Shown piece after piece: positions 17,502 through 27,589 of a DNA stretch of 64,000 nucleotides. Each line of letters begins with the position of its first letter. The first letter of the stretch is position 1. A program made the position numbers and the translations under genes. The notes beneath the pieces were generated by a model. That model had not been told where the DNA came from. It made no database searches and saw nothing but the letters and a program-made list of their open reading frames with translations. The DNA is from Nocardioides sp. Root122 (GTDB lineage Bacteria; Actinomycetota; Actinomycetes; Propionibacteriales; Nocardioidaceae), in NCBI RefSeq assembly GCF_001425025.1, contig NZ_LMDE01000001.1, positions 106,751-170,750 on the forward strand, in the 5' to 3' direction.

Positions 17502-17520
17502 GCCGGACCTGAGGTCCGGC
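17502..17520. terminator. Hairpin between convergent genes
   Basis: GCCGGACC and GGTCCGGC form a perfect 8-bp stem with a TGA loop between the SOUL gene and the convergent hydrolase gene ending at 17539. There is no T-run, so it is a GC-rich, probably bidirectional stem-loop. Confidence 0.45.
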
Positions 17521-17538
17521 TCGCCGAGGTCCTGCCCG

Positions 17539-18345
17539 TCAGGCCGAGGGGGCGTCGTCCACGGCGCGGGGCCCGCGGGCGAGGCGGTCGGCGACGACCG
17601 TCCAGACGTCCGGGTCGATGCCCATGCCGATGTGGGTCGACGACACCTCGACGTGCTCGGCGTCCGGGGATGTGTGGTCCAGGCAGGCCTGCCACGCCAC
17701 GATCCCGTCGCGGCGGGAGAACATGATCGTCAGCGGCACCGGGATCGGCGCCGTCGGGTCGAGCCGCTCGGCGACCCTGCGGGCGCCGGGGCGGGCTACG
17801 CGGTTGTAGGCCCGGGCGACCGTCGTGTGCCGCGGCCCGCCGGTGACCGGTGTGCCGTAGGTGATCACGCGCCGCACTGCCTCGGGGTGGCGACGGGCGA
17901 CCTCGCGGGCGATCACGCCGCCGAGGCTCCAGCCGACCAGGGAGGCCGGCCGGCCCGCGGCCTCGACCAGCTCGAGCACGCGGTCGGACAGCCGGTCGAC
18001 GTCGCGCCGCGGGTCGCCGGTGTTGGTTCCGAAGCCCCAGCCGCGGGCGTCGTACCCCAGCCGCCGCAGGTAGCCCCGCAGCGGTGCCCCGGACGCCTCG
18101 GGCGCCCGCCACCCCGGGACGTCCACGACCAGGTGGCCGTCGCCACGCGGTGCCGACGACAGGCGGGGCAGGGCGCCGACCAGGCGGACCCCGCCGAGCA
18201 GGGAGCCGAGCTCGCCGAGTGCCGTGGCGTTGTCCGGCGGGCCGCTGGGGAGGCCCAGTCGTCCCACGTCCGAGCGTGACCGCGCGCGTGACCGGACGCC
18301 GGTGGCGGCCAGGAGGGGGTGCCCGCGGAACGGAGGAGTCGGCAT
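17539..18345 (-). CDS. Alpha/beta-hydrolase, lipase/esterase-like
   Basis: The 268-residue protein has the nucleophile elbow GWSLGGVIA (Ser about 142), a late SRRDGIV segment that could carry the acid, and STHIGMG with the probable His. YDARGWGFGTNTGD upstream resembles the lid/oxyanion region of triacylglycerol lipase-like enzymes. No signal peptide or membrane segment is seen, so it is probably cytoplasmic. The ATG at 18345 lacks a clear Shine-Dalgarno. It lies 41 bp downstream of the acyl-CoA ligase start-to-stop run on the opposite side, with both genes on the minus strand. The substrate is unknown. Confidence 0.7.
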   Translation of the reverse strand: MPTPPFRGHPLLAATGVRSRARSRSDVGRLGLPSGPPDNATALGELGSLLGGVRLVGALPRLSSAPRGDGHLVVDVPGWRAPEASGAPLRGYLRRLGYDARGWGFGTNTGDPRRDVDRLSDRVLELVEAAGRPASLVGWSLGGVIAREVARRHPEAVRRVITYGTPVTGGPRHTTVARAYNRVARPGARRVAERLDPTAPIPVPLTIMFSRRDGIVAWQACLDHTSPDAEHVEVSSTHIGMGIDPDVWTVVADRLARGPRAVDDAPSA

Positions 18346-18385
18346 GCGGCGACTGTACGACCCCCGGGGGAGGGGGTGGCGGGGG

Positions 18386-20071
<1,686 letters not shown>

Positions 20072-20154
20072 CGCACTCCTTGCTCTCGGCGGGTCCGGTG
20101 CTCAACGTATCGGCCCCGGCCCCGCCCGGGAGGAGCAGTTCGGTCCTCCGGCGG

Positions 20155-20168
20155 GGGACCTAGGCCCC
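20155..20168. promoter_or_regulatory. DevR/DosR-like box upstream of the CBS gene
   Basis: GGGACCTAGGCCCC matches 11 of 14 positions of the DevR core consensus and is a near-palindrome centred on CCTAGG. It ends 65 bp before the chosen start. CBS-domain proteins such as Hrp1 are known DosR targets in mycobacteria, which makes this site more credible. Confidence 0.45.
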
Positions 20169-20233
20169 TGACGGGGGAGACCGCGACGGTCGAGGCTGAG
20201 GGCAGCAGCAGGACGACGACCATGGAGGCCACG

Positions 20234-20704
20234 ATGTACACGACGAGCAGGCGCAGCATCCACCCCACCGACGTGATCGCCCGGGTCATGGTGTGGCCCG
20301 TGGCCATCGTCCCCGGCGAGGCCACGCTGCTCGAGGTCGCCGAGGCGCTGGCAGCCGACGGCATCGGCGCGGTCGGTGTCGTCGAGAACGGCCACCTCGC
20401 CGGCGTGATGTCCGAGCGCGACATCGTGCACCACCTCGCGCAGGGGTCGAACCCCGAGCACGTGACGGCCGCGGACGTGATGGCGACCGACCTGGTCACC
20501 GCCCGTCCCGACGACCGGATCCTCGACACCGCGCGCCGGATGATCGAGGCGCAGGTCCGGCACGTGCCGGTGGTCGAGGGCGACACGATCGCCGGCTTCG
20601 TCTCGATGCGCGACCTCTTCGAGGTGCTCGTCGAGGTGGCCTCGCACGAGGAGGACGTCGTCGTGGTCCCGAGCGGGACCCGGGTCGTGGTGCGGCAGGA
20701 CTGA
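20234..20704 (+). CDS. CBS-domain protein, Hrp1-like
   Basis: The 156-residue protein is built from two CBS motifs. The first contains GIGAVGVVENGHLAGVMSER and the second RHVPVVEGDTIAGFVSMRDL. Such pairs form a Bateman module that binds adenine nucleotides. Size and organisation match small stand-alone CBS proteins such as mycobacterial hypoxic response protein 1, whose exact function is unsettled. The ATG at 20234 is preferred because GGAGG lies 5 bp upstream; an ATG at 20222 would add four residues. A DevR-like box upstream suggests induction by hypoxia or NO. It converges on fadH. Confidence 0.8.
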   Translation: MYTTSRRSIHPTDVIARVMVWPVAIVPGEATLLEVAEALAADGIGAVGVVENGHLAGVMSERDIVHHLAQGSNPEHVTAADVMATDLVTARPDDRILDTARRMIEAQVRHVPVVEGDTIAGFVSMRDLFEVLVEVASHEEDVVVVPSGTRVVVRQD

Positions 20705-20719
20705 GGCGACCGGTGCCGG

Positions 20720-22735
20720 TCAGAGCGCCGCGACGACCTCCGTGCCCTGCTTGATCGCCCGCTTGGCATCGAGCTCGGCGGCCACGTCGGCACCGCCGAT
20801 CAGGTACGCCTCCCGGCCGAGGCCGTCGTAGAGGTCGCGCACCGAGTCCTGGCCGGCGCACACCACGACCGTGTCGGCCTCGATCACGCGGGCCACCCCG
20901 TCGACGGTGACGTGCAGGCCCTCGTCGTCGATGCGGTCGTAGGTCGCACCGCTGACGAGGGTGACCTTCGACTGCTTGAGCACCGCACGGTGCGCCCAGC
21001 CCGACGTCTTGCCGAGCCCGATGCCGATCGGCGTGGTCTTGCGCTGGACGAGGGTAACCTCGCGCGCCGGCGTGCGCGGCTTGGCCTCGGTCAGGCCTCC
21101 CGGGGAGAGGGCCGGGTCGCCGACCCCCCAGTGCGCCATCCACTCGTCGAGGTCCTCGTCGGTGTGCGTGAGGAAGACGCTGACGTCGACGCCGATGCCG
21201 CCCGCGCCGATCACCGCCACCCTCTGGCCCGGGACGACCGCGCCGCTCAGCACGTCGGCGTACGACGCCACGCTGGGGTGGTCGATGCCCGGGATCTCGG
21301 GGATGCGCGGCTCCACGCCGGTCGCGACGACGACCTGGTCGAAGCCGGCGAGGTCGTCGGCGGACGCGGCGGTCGACAGGCGTACGTCGACACCGAGGAC
21401 CTCGAGCCGCCGGGTGAAGTAGCGCAGCGTCTCGGCGAAGTCCTCCTTGCCGGGCACCTGCATCGCGAGCCGGAACTGGCCGCCCAGGTCGGGCGCCTTC
21501 TCGAAGAGCGTCACCGCGAAGCCGCGCTCGGCGGCGGACGTCGCGGCGGCGAGCCCGGCCGGTCCCGCGCCGACGACGGCCACGGTCTGCTTGCGGAGCG
21601 TGGGCATCAGCACCAGCTCGGTCTCGTGGCAGGCGCGCGGGTTGACCAGGCAGGAGGCGCGCTCGTTGGAGAACACGTGGTCCAGGCACGCCTGGTTGCA
21701 GGCGATGCAGGTGTTGATCTCGTCGGCGCGCTCGTCCATCGCCTTGGCGACGAAGGCCGGGTCGGCGAGCAGGGGCCGTGCCATCGAGACGAGGTCGGCC
21801 TCGCCGGCGGCCAGGATGTCCTCGGCCAGCTCGGGGCTGTTGATCCGGTTGGACGCGCAGACCGGCACGTCGACGACCTGCTTGAGGCGGGCGGTGTACG
21901 AGCGCCAGGCGCCGCGGGGGACCTGCGTGATGATCGTGGGCACCCGCGCCTCGTGCCAGCCGATGCCGGTGTTGAAGACCGTCACGCCGGCGGCCTGGAG
22001 GTGCAGCGCCAGCTCGGCGGTCTCCTCCCAGGTCTGCCCGCCCTCGACCAGGTCGAGCAGGGAGATGCGGTAGATGATCGGGAAGTCGGCGCCCACGAGC
22101 TCGCGCGAGCGGCGTACGACCTCGACGGCGAAGTGCATGCGTCGCGCGGCCGAACCGCCCCACTGGTCGTCGCGGTCGTTGGTGCGCGAGGCCAGGAACT
22201 GGTTGATGAGATAGCCCTCGGAGCCCATGATCTCGACGGCGTCGTAGCCGGCCTTGCGGGCCAGCGCGACGCTCTTGGCGAAGGCGGTCGCGGTGTGGTC
22301 GACCTCCTTGCTCGACATCGCGCTCGGCCTGAAGGGCGTGATGGGCGACTTCTTGTCCGACGCGCTCTGGGAGAGCGGGTGGTAGCCGTAGCGGCCCGCG
22401 TGCAGCACCTGCAGGGCGATCGCGCCCCCCGCGTCGTGCACCTCGCCGGTGATCCGCTCGTGGCGCATCGCGTGGAGGCGGTTGGTCATCTCGGAGGCGA
22501 AGGGCTTGAGCCAGCCGCGCTTGGTCGGCGCGTAGCCGCCGGTGATGATCAGGCCCACGCCGCCGCGGGCGCGCTCGGCGAAGAAGGCGCCGAGCTTGTC
22601 GATGTCCCACGGGTGGTCCTCGAGCCCGGTGTGCATCGACCCCATCACGACGCGGTTGCGCAGGGTGATCGCGTCGGGGCCCGCGCCGAGCGTGATCGGC
22701 TCGAGGAGGTGGGGGTAGGTGGGGTGCGTCATCAT
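20720..22735 (-). CDS. fadH: 2,4-dienoyl-CoA reductase (NADPH), FadH type
   Basis: The 671-residue length equals the E. coli enzyme, and the sequence is recognisably similar along its length. The N-terminal OYE-like TIM barrel has RNRVVMGSMHTGLE, LQVLHAGRYGYHP and VEIMGSEGYLINQFL. A 4Fe-4S region CIACNQACLDHVF with CLVNPRACHE follows. Then come two Rossmann segments, AVVGAGPAGLAAA for FAD and AVIGAGGIGVDVS for NADPH. The enzyme removes double bonds of unsaturated fatty acids during beta-oxidation. Its ATG overlaps the PadR stop (ATGATGA), so the two form an operon with the regulator first. Confidence 0.9.
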   Translation of the reverse strand: MMTHPTYPHLLEPITLGAGPDAITLRNRVVMGSMHTGLEDHPWDIDKLGAFFAERARGGVGLIITGGYAPTKRGWLKPFASEMTNRLHAMRHERITGEVHDAGGAIALQVLHAGRYGYHPLSQSASDKKSPITPFRPSAMSSKEVDHTATAFAKSVALARKAGYDAVEIMGSEGYLINQFLASRTNDRDDQWGGSAARRMHFAVEVVRRSRELVGADFPIIYRISLLDLVEGGQTWEETAELALHLQAAGVTVFNTGIGWHEARVPTIITQVPRGAWRSYTARLKQVVDVPVCASNRINSPELAEDILAAGEADLVSMARPLLADPAFVAKAMDERADEINTCIACNQACLDHVFSNERASCLVNPRACHETELVLMPTLRKQTVAVVGAGPAGLAAATSAAERGFAVTLFEKAPDLGGQFRLAMQVPGKEDFAETLRYFTRRLEVLGVDVRLSTAASADDLAGFDQVVVATGVEPRIPEIPGIDHPSVASYADVLSGAVVPGQRVAVIGAGGIGVDVSVFLTHTDEDLDEWMAHWGVGDPALSPGGLTEAKPRTPAREVTLVQRKTTPIGIGLGKTSGWAHRAVLKQSKVTLVSGATYDRIDDEGLHVTVDGVARVIEADTVVVCAGQDSVRDLYDGLGREAYLIGGADVAAELDAKRAIKQGTEVVAAL

Positions 22736-23337
22736 CGGTCTCTCTCGGTGGTGGAGGTTCGAGCAGCGCCCTCGGTGGTTGAGGTGCGAGCGGAGCGAGC
22801 CTCGAAACCCTCGTGGGCGGTCAGGTACTCGGTGAGCCAGTCGATCCAGAACTGCTCGAGCCGGATGCCGCCGCGCAGCACCAGCCAGCGGTCCCGGACG
22901 CCCGGCTCGAGAGCGGCGGGATCGGGGAACTGCTCGCGCTCCATCCGCTCGTACGACGCCAGCCGGAGCGCGTGGTCGGCGCGAGCGTCGGCCAGGTGGT
23001 CGAGCAGCGTCTCCCGGTCGCCGTACGACGCCCCGCGGAGCTTGACGGCGACCTCGCTGCGGAACGCCTCGACGGGCATCGGCGTGGCCAGCCACTCGGC
23101 CAGCACCTCGCGCCCCGCGGCCGACGGCGTGTGGACGCGCTTGTCCGGCCGCCCCTCCTGCTCGACCACCTCGACCGTGACCCACCCGTCTGCCTCCATC
23201 CGGGCGAGGACGCGGTAGATCTGCTGGTGGGTGGCCTGCCAGAAGAAGCCGAGCGAGCGCTCGAAGCGCCGCGTCAGCTCCAGCCCGCTCGCCGGGCGCT
23301 CGCTGAGCGCGACGAGGAGGGCGTGCTCGAGGGCCAT
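22732..23337 (-). CDS. PadR-family transcriptional regulator
   Basis: The 201 residues start MALEHALLVALSERPASGLEL, a PadR winged helix (recognition part THQQIYRVLARMEADGWV). A C-terminal vir-like helical domain follows (KLRGASYGDRETLLDHLADARADH). The final residues (ARSARTSTTEGAARTSTTERDR) do not look like PadR: they are encoded by an inserted intergenic-type repeat and contain a duplicated ARTSTTE. The start at 23337 lacks a strong Shine-Dalgarno; an upstream TTG at 23364 is possible but would overlap the palindrome. It probably represses its own operon with fadH. Confidence 0.8.
   Translation of the reverse strand: MALEHALLVALSERPASGLELTRRFERSLGFFWQATHQQIYRVLARMEADGWVTVEVVEQEGRPDKRVHTPSAAGREVLAEWLATPMPVEAFRSEVAVKLRGASYGDRETLLDHLADARADHALRLASYERMEREQFPDPAALEPGVRDRWLVLRGGIRLEQFWIDWLTEYLTAHEGFEARSARTSTTEGAARTSTTERDR
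22744..22809. repeat. Two partial copies of an intergenic-type repeat inside the padR 3' end
   Basis: CTCGGTGGTGGAGGTTCGAG (22744-22763) is repeated with changes from 22771 as CTCGGTGGTTGAGGTGCGAG, which continues into GAGCGAGCCTCGAAACC. The second copy resembles repeats I associate with Nocardioides-like genomes (recollection, not checked). It encodes the odd tail of the PadR protein. Confidence 0.5.
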
Positions 23338-23359
23338 GGGCGGCAGTCTGGCGCACCTA

Positions 23360-23373
23360 TGCAACGAGTTGCA
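23360..23373. promoter_or_regulatory. Palindrome TGCAAC-GA-GTTGCA upstream of padR
   Basis: A perfect 6-bp inverted repeat with a 2-bp spacer lies 22 bp upstream of the padR start. This is a natural place for autoregulation by PadR. The adjacent Lrp gene on the same strand ends at 23386, so the site sits in the 48-bp gap between them. Confidence 0.5.
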
Positions 23374-23385
23374 AGGTGGGCCTGC

Positions 23386-23868
23386 TCACAGCACGCCGGC
23401 GCCCGCGATCTCCTCGAAGACCAGCTGGGTCTCGGTGTGGCGGACGACCGGGTGCACGTTGAGGTGCTCGAGCACGAGGTCGCGCAGCTGGGTGGTCGAG
23501 GAGACCGCGACGTGGAGCAGGTAGTCGTCCTCGCCGCCGACGTGCAGGATGCGGAGCACCCCCGGCACGTGCGCGAGGACCTCGAGGAAGCTCGCGACGT
23601 GGTCCCGGTTGTGGCTGCCGAGGCGCACCTTGATCACTGCCTGGATCGGGAAGCCGAGGGCGGCGAGATCGACGTCGGCGTGGATGCCGCGCACGACGCC
23701 TCGGTCCCGCAGCGACCGGACCCGTTGCAGGCAGGTCGACTCGGCGATGCCGAGCCGCTTGGCGAGCGCCGCGTTGGTGATCCGTCCGTCCGCGGCGAGC
23801 TCGGTGAGCAGCCGACGGTCGAGCGCGTCGAGGGGCGCAGGATCCGCCGACGGGGGACTAGGAGACAT
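23386..23868 (-). CDS. Lrp/AsnC-family transcriptional regulator
   Basis: The 160-residue protein has an N-terminal helix-turn-helix (LDRRLLTELAADGRITNAAL followed by AKRLGIAESTCLQRVRSL) and a C-terminal RAM domain (KVRLGSHNRDHVASF, VLRILHVGGEDDYLLHV). This is the normal Lrp arrangement and length. It is divergent from a PLP-dependent trans-sulfuration-type enzyme with 95 bp between the starts. That pairing is common for Lrp regulators of amino-acid catabolism, so a methionine or related effector is a reasonable guess. Confidence 0.88.
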   Translation of the reverse strand: MSPSPPSADPAPLDALDRRLLTELAADGRITNAALAKRLGIAESTCLQRVRSLRDRGVVRGIHADVDLAALGFPIQAVIKVRLGSHNRDHVASFLEVLAHVPGVLRILHVGGEDDYLLHVAVSSTTQLRDLVLEHLNVHPVVRHTETQLVFEEIAGAGVL

Positions 23869-23963
23869 GGCACGATCCTCGTGATCTTCGGCATGAACGC
23901 GAAACCAGCAGCAGATGTTCGGAGTGTATTGCCGACCGTCGAGGATTCCGCGACGGTGGCGCC

Positions 23964-25136
23964 GTGACCAACCTCGACACGCTCGCCGTCCACGCCGGCC
24001 GCGCCGGCCTGGGCGCGCTCGGCGTCCACGCGCTCCCGCTCGACCTCTCCACGACCAACCCGCTGCCCAGCATCGACGCGGGCGGGGAGTCCTACGAGTC
24101 GATGGCCACCGGCGGCCACCCGGCCGACGGCGGCATGGTCTACCAGCGGCTGTGGAACCCGACCGTCGCGCGCTTCGAGGAGGCTCTCGCCCGGCTCGAG
24201 CACACCGACGAGGCGGTCGCGTTCTCGACGGGGATGGCCGCGGTGACGGGCGCGGTGCTGGCCGCTGTCGCGGAGGGAGCGGGACGCCACGTCGTCGCCG
24301 TGCGCCCGCTCTACGGGGGCACCGACCACCTGCTCGCCTCCGGGATGCTGGGGGTGGAGACCACCTACTGCGCGCCGCACGAGGTGGCGGCCGTCGTACG
24401 CCCCGACACCTGCCTGGTCGTCCTGGAGACCCCCGCGAACCCGACCCTCGAGCTCGTCGACCTCGACGCCGTCGTGGCGGCCGCCGGCGCGGTGCCGGTG
24501 CTGGTCGACAACACCTTCGCCACCCCGGTCCTGCAGAACCCCGCCGACCACGGCGCGGCGCTGGTCCTGCACAGCGCCACGAAGTACCTCGGCGGCCACG
24601 GCGACGCGATGGGCGGCGTCGTCGCCTGCTCGCAGGACTGGGCCGCCGCGCTGCGCCGCGTCCGCGCCGTCACCGGCGCGCTCCTGCACCCGATGGGCGC
24701 CTACCTCCTCCACCGCGGCCTGGCCACGCTGCCGCTGCGGGTGCGTGCCCAGCAGGAGGGCGCCGGCAAGGTCGCCGCCTGGCTGGCCTCGCACCCCGCC
24801 GTGCGCGAGGTCTTCTGGCCGGGCCTCGCCGAGTGCGACCCGCTCGGGCTCGTGGGTCGCCAGATGCGCGGTCCGGGCGCGATGCTCGCGTTCCGCGTCG
24901 AGGGCGGCTACGACGCCGCGTCGCGGGTGACCGAGGCGGTCGGCCTCTTCACCCATGCGGTCTCGCTGGGGGGTGTGGACTCGCTGGTCCAGCACCCGGC
25001 CGCGCTGACCCACCGGCCGGTGGCCCCCGAGGCGAGGCCCGGCGCCGACGTCCTGCGCCTCTCGATCGGCCTCGAGGACCCCGAGGACCTGTGCGCCGAC
25101 CTCGGCCGGGCGCTGGACGGGGCCTCGCGACCCTGA
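23964..25136 (+). CDS. PLP-dependent trans-sulfuration enzyme, methionine gamma-lyase-like
   Basis: The 390 residues match the Cys/Met metabolism PLP family: YQRLWNPTVARFEEALARLE, AFSTGMAAV, VLETPANPTLELVDL, VDNTFATPVLQNP and the Schiff-base lysine in LHSATKYLGGHGD. The family includes cystathionine gamma-synthase, cystathionine gamma-lyase and methionine gamma-lyase. The divergent Lrp regulator favours a catabolic lyase, but the sequence alone does not settle it. The start is a GTG at 23964 without a strong ribosome-binding site. It is followed 25 bp later by a CoA-transferase-family gene. Confidence 0.82.
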   Translation: MTNLDTLAVHAGRAGLGALGVHALPLDLSTTNPLPSIDAGGESYESMATGGHPADGGMVYQRLWNPTVARFEEALARLEHTDEAVAFSTGMAAVTGAVLAAVAEGAGRHVVAVRPLYGGTDHLLASGMLGVETTYCAPHEVAAVVRPDTCLVVLETPANPTLELVDLDAVVAAAGAVPVLVDNTFATPVLQNPADHGAALVLHSATKYLGGHGDAMGGVVACSQDWAAALRRVRAVTGALLHPMGAYLLHRGLATLPLRVRAQQEGAGKVAAWLASHPAVREVFWPGLAECDPLGLVGRQMRGPGAMLAFRVEGGYDAASRVTEAVGLFTHAVSLGGVDSLVQHPAALTHRPVAPEARPGADVLRLSIGLEDPEDLCADLGRALDGASRP

Positions 25137-25161
25137 CAGCGGCGGTGTCATGATCCCTCGC

Positions 25162-26310
25162 ATGACGTACGAGCTGGGGCAGGGGACCGGGCCGCTGCGG
25201 GGCGTGAAGGTGGTGGAGATCGCCGGGATCGGGCCCGGGCCGCACGCGTGCATGGTGCTGGCCGACCTCGGTGCCGACGTGATCCGCGTGGACCGGCCGG
25301 GCGGCAACCCGCTGTCCGCCGGCGGCAAGGACCTGCTCAACCGCGGTCGCCCGAGCGTCGCGCTCGACCTCAAGCGCCCCGAGGCCGTCGCCGCCGTGCT
25401 CGACCTGGTCGAGCGGGCCGACGTGCTGGTCGAGGGGATGCGGCCCGGCGCGGTCGAGCGGCTGGGGCTCGGTCCGGAGGACTGCTGGGCGCGCAACCCG
25501 CGACTCGTCTTCGGGCGGATGACCGGGTGGGGCCAGGACGGGCCGTGGAGCCAGGTCGCCGGGCACGACATGAACTACATCGCGATCAGCGGCGCCCTCC
25601 ACGGCCTCGGCCAGGACCGCGAGCGCCCGCACTTCCCGAGCAACCTCCTCGGCGACTTCGGGGGCGGGTCGACGTACCTCGTGATCGGCGTGCTCGCCGC
25701 GCTTCTCGAGGCGCGCACCAGCGGCCGCGGTCAGGTCGTCGACGCGGCGATCGTCGACGGCACCGCCCACCTCAACGCGATGACGTCCACCTTCGCCGCG
25801 CTCGGGCTCGACTCCGGCCGGCGCCGCTCGGGGCTCCTCGACGGGGGCACTCCCTGGTACGACCTCTACGAGACCTCGGACGGTCGGCACGTGAGCGTCG
25901 GTGCGCTCGAGCCGCAGTTCTGGGCCGAGCTGGTCGCCCGGATCGGGATCGAGCTGCCCGACCGCGACGACCCCGCCAACCTCCGCGCCATCCGCGAGGC
26001 CTTGACCGCCCGGTTCAAGGAGAGGACGCAGGCCGAGTGGGCCGAGGTCTTCGACGGCACCGATGCCTGCGTCGCGCCCGTGGTGCCGCTGGCCGATGCC
26101 CCGGACCACCCGCACCTCGCCGCGCGGGGCACCTTCGTCGCAGCCGACGGTGTCACCCAGCCGGCGCCCGCCCCGCGGTTCTCGCGGACCGCCCCGACCC
26201 TCGGCCGCCCGCCCGCGCAGCCCGGCGAGCACACCCGCGAGGCGCTCGCCGCCTGGGGCGTCGACGACGTGGACGCGCTGCTCCACTCCGGCGCCGCCGT
26301 GCAAGCCTGA
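25162..26310 (+). CDS. CaiB/BaiF CoA-transferase family, alpha-methylacyl-CoA racemase-like
   Basis: The protein has 382 residues from the ATG at 25162; an ATG at 25150 would add four. GVKVVEIAGIGPGPHACMVLADLGADVIRVDRPGG is the N-terminal CoA-binding signature of family III CoA transferases. HDMNYIAISGALHGLG and the GDFGGGSTYLVIGVLAALLEARTSG region match alpha-methylacyl-CoA racemases, with His and Asp of HDMNY as likely catalytic residues. The enzyme would interconvert 2-methylacyl-CoA epimers so branched acids or sterol side chains can enter beta-oxidation. It is on the same strand as, and close to, the PLP enzyme and the amidotransferase. Confidence 0.85.
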   Translation: MTYELGQGTGPLRGVKVVEIAGIGPGPHACMVLADLGADVIRVDRPGGNPLSAGGKDLLNRGRPSVALDLKRPEAVAAVLDLVERADVLVEGMRPGAVERLGLGPEDCWARNPRLVFGRMTGWGQDGPWSQVAGHDMNYIAISGALHGLGQDRERPHFPSNLLGDFGGGSTYLVIGVLAALLEARTSGRGQVVDAAIVDGTAHLNAMTSTFAALGLDSGRRRSGLLDGGTPWYDLYETSDGRHVSVGALEPQFWAELVARIGIELPDRDDPANLRAIREALTARFKERTQAEWAEVFDGTDACVAPVVPLADAPDHPHLAARGTFVAADGVTQPAPAPRFSRTAPTLGRPPAQPGEHTREALAAWGVDDVDALLHSGAAVQA

Positions 26311-26314
26311 CCCC

Positions 26315-27049
26315 GTGCGCCCCTTCCTCTTCCTCGGCACCCGCGCCGAGGACGACGTCGCGCAGCAGGAGTACGACGCCGTGCTGGCGGGATGCGGCCT
26401 GCACGCCGACGAGCTGGTCCGGGTCCGCCTCGAGCAGCGCTCCCTCGGCGAGGTCGACCTCGCCGACTGGTCGGGCATCGTCCTGGGCGGTGGCCCCTTC
26501 AACGCATCGGACCCCGAGGACGCGAAGTCCCCGGCCCAGCGCCGGGCCGAGGCCGACCTGCGCGTGCTCGCCGAGCGGGTCATCGCCGCGGACTTCCCGT
26601 TCCTCGGCGCCTGCTACGGCATCGGCGTGCTCGGCGGTCTGGGTGGCGGGGTCGTCGACCGCACCTTCGGCGAGCCCATCGGCGCGCTGCCGGTCACCCT
26701 CACCGCGGACGGGCGGGTCGACCCGCTGTTCGGGGTGCTGCCGGCCGAGTTCGCGGCCTACCTCGGCCACAAGGAGGCCGTGTCCCGGCTGCCCGAGGGG
26801 GCGGTCCTGCTCGCCTCCACGGAGACGTGCCCGGTCCACGCCTTCCGGCTCGGGCGCAACGTCTACGCCACGCAGTTCCACCCCGAGCTCGACGCGGTCG
26901 CCATCTGCGACCGCATCGACGCCTACGGCGCGCACGGCTACTACGAGCCGCACGAGCGCGAGTCCCTCAAGGCGGCTGCGCGCGAGGCGATGGTGACCGA
27001 GCCGGTCCGGCTGCTCGCGAGGTTCGTCGAGCTGTACGCCCGGGGCTGA
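26315..27049 (+). CDS. Class I glutamine amidotransferase-like protein
   Basis: The 244-residue protein is a GMP-synthase-type glutaminase. The nucleophile is in FLGACYGIGVLGG (Cys about 93), and ATQFHPELD carries the His and Glu of the triad. An oxyanion-like GIVLGGGPFNASDP precedes them. The C-terminal extension is helical. Stand-alone members of this kind are often called glutamine amidotransferase or GMP synthase-like, and their acceptors are usually unknown. It starts with GTG 5 bp after the racemase-like gene. Confidence 0.78.
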   Translation: MRPFLFLGTRAEDDVAQQEYDAVLAGCGLHADELVRVRLEQRSLGEVDLADWSGIVLGGGPFNASDPEDAKSPAQRRAEADLRVLAERVIAADFPFLGACYGIGVLGGLGGGVVDRTFGEPIGALPVTLTADGRVDPLFGVLPAEFAAYLGHKEAVSRLPEGAVLLASTETCPVHAFRLGRNVYATQFHPELDAVAICDRIDAYGAHGYYEPHERESLKAAAREAMVTEPVRLLARFVELYARG

Positions 27050-27053
27050 GGTC

Positions 27054-27067
27054 GGGACGTTCGGCCC
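27054..27067. promoter_or_regulatory. DevR/DosR-like box upstream of the PPOX gene
   Basis: GGGACGTTCGGCCC matches 11 of 14 positions of the DevR core. It ends 35 bp before the PPOX start, a distance suited to activation. It begins just after the stop codon of the amidotransferase gene. Confidence 0.4.
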
Positions 27068-27102
27068 TACGGCGGCCGAGCCCGCCCGCCTAGCGTCGTG
27101 TC

Positions 27103-27540
27103 ATGGACGAGCCGATCACCGCGATGAGCACCGAGGAGTGCTGGGCCTTCCTCGGCCACCAGGAGCTCGGGCGGCTGGCCTACCACCTCCTCGAGGAGGT
27201 GCACATCGTGCCGGTCAACTACGCGGTCGAGCACGACCCGGACGCCGACCGTCGTACGCTGCTGTTCCGCACTGCCGAGGGATCCAAGCTCATCGGCATG
27301 ATCATGAACGCCGACGTGGCCTTCGAGGCCGACGAGCTCGATGAGGACACCGCCACCAGCGTCATCCTCCGTGGCCGCGCGCGGGTGCTGGACGAGCACG
27401 AGGAGCACCGCGCCGAGGACCTCCCGCTCCGGCCCTGGGTCCCCACCCTGAAGTACAACGTCGTGGAGCTCGAGGTCGCCGAGATCAGCGGTCGCCGCTT
27501 CGAGCTCTCGCGCCCGTGGCGGCACATGATCCCGGAGTGA
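27103..27540 (+). CDS. Pyridoxamine 5'-phosphate oxidase-like (PPOX) FMN protein
   Basis: The 145 residues follow the split-barrel flavin-binding pattern: STEECWAFLGHQELGRLAYH, VHIVPVNYAVEHD, LLFRTAEGSKL and SVILRGRARVLDEHEE. Members bind FMN, F420 or heme and include the Nim/HugZ-like reductases; the substrate is not predictable here. The GRLAY and VPVNY signatures are typical of the actinobacterial stress-associated group. The ATG at 27103 has no strong Shine-Dalgarno; ATG 27124 is an alternative. The DevR-like box upstream fits a redox or hypoxia role. Confidence 0.8.
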   Translation: MDEPITAMSTEECWAFLGHQELGRLAYHLLEEVHIVPVNYAVEHDPDADRRTLLFRTAEGSKLIGMIMNADVAFEADELDEDTATSVILRGRARVLDEHEEHRAEDLPLRPWVPTLKYNVVELEVAEISGRRFELSRPWRHMIPE

Positions 27541-27589
27541 CGTGCAACTGCGAGTTACACCGCGCCCGGGGATCGCCTAGTCTCAGAAC

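Noticed and set aside
20912..23218. 768-codon plus-strand frame over fadH
   Set aside because: FadH matches a known family over its whole length; this frame is a GC-bias artefact.
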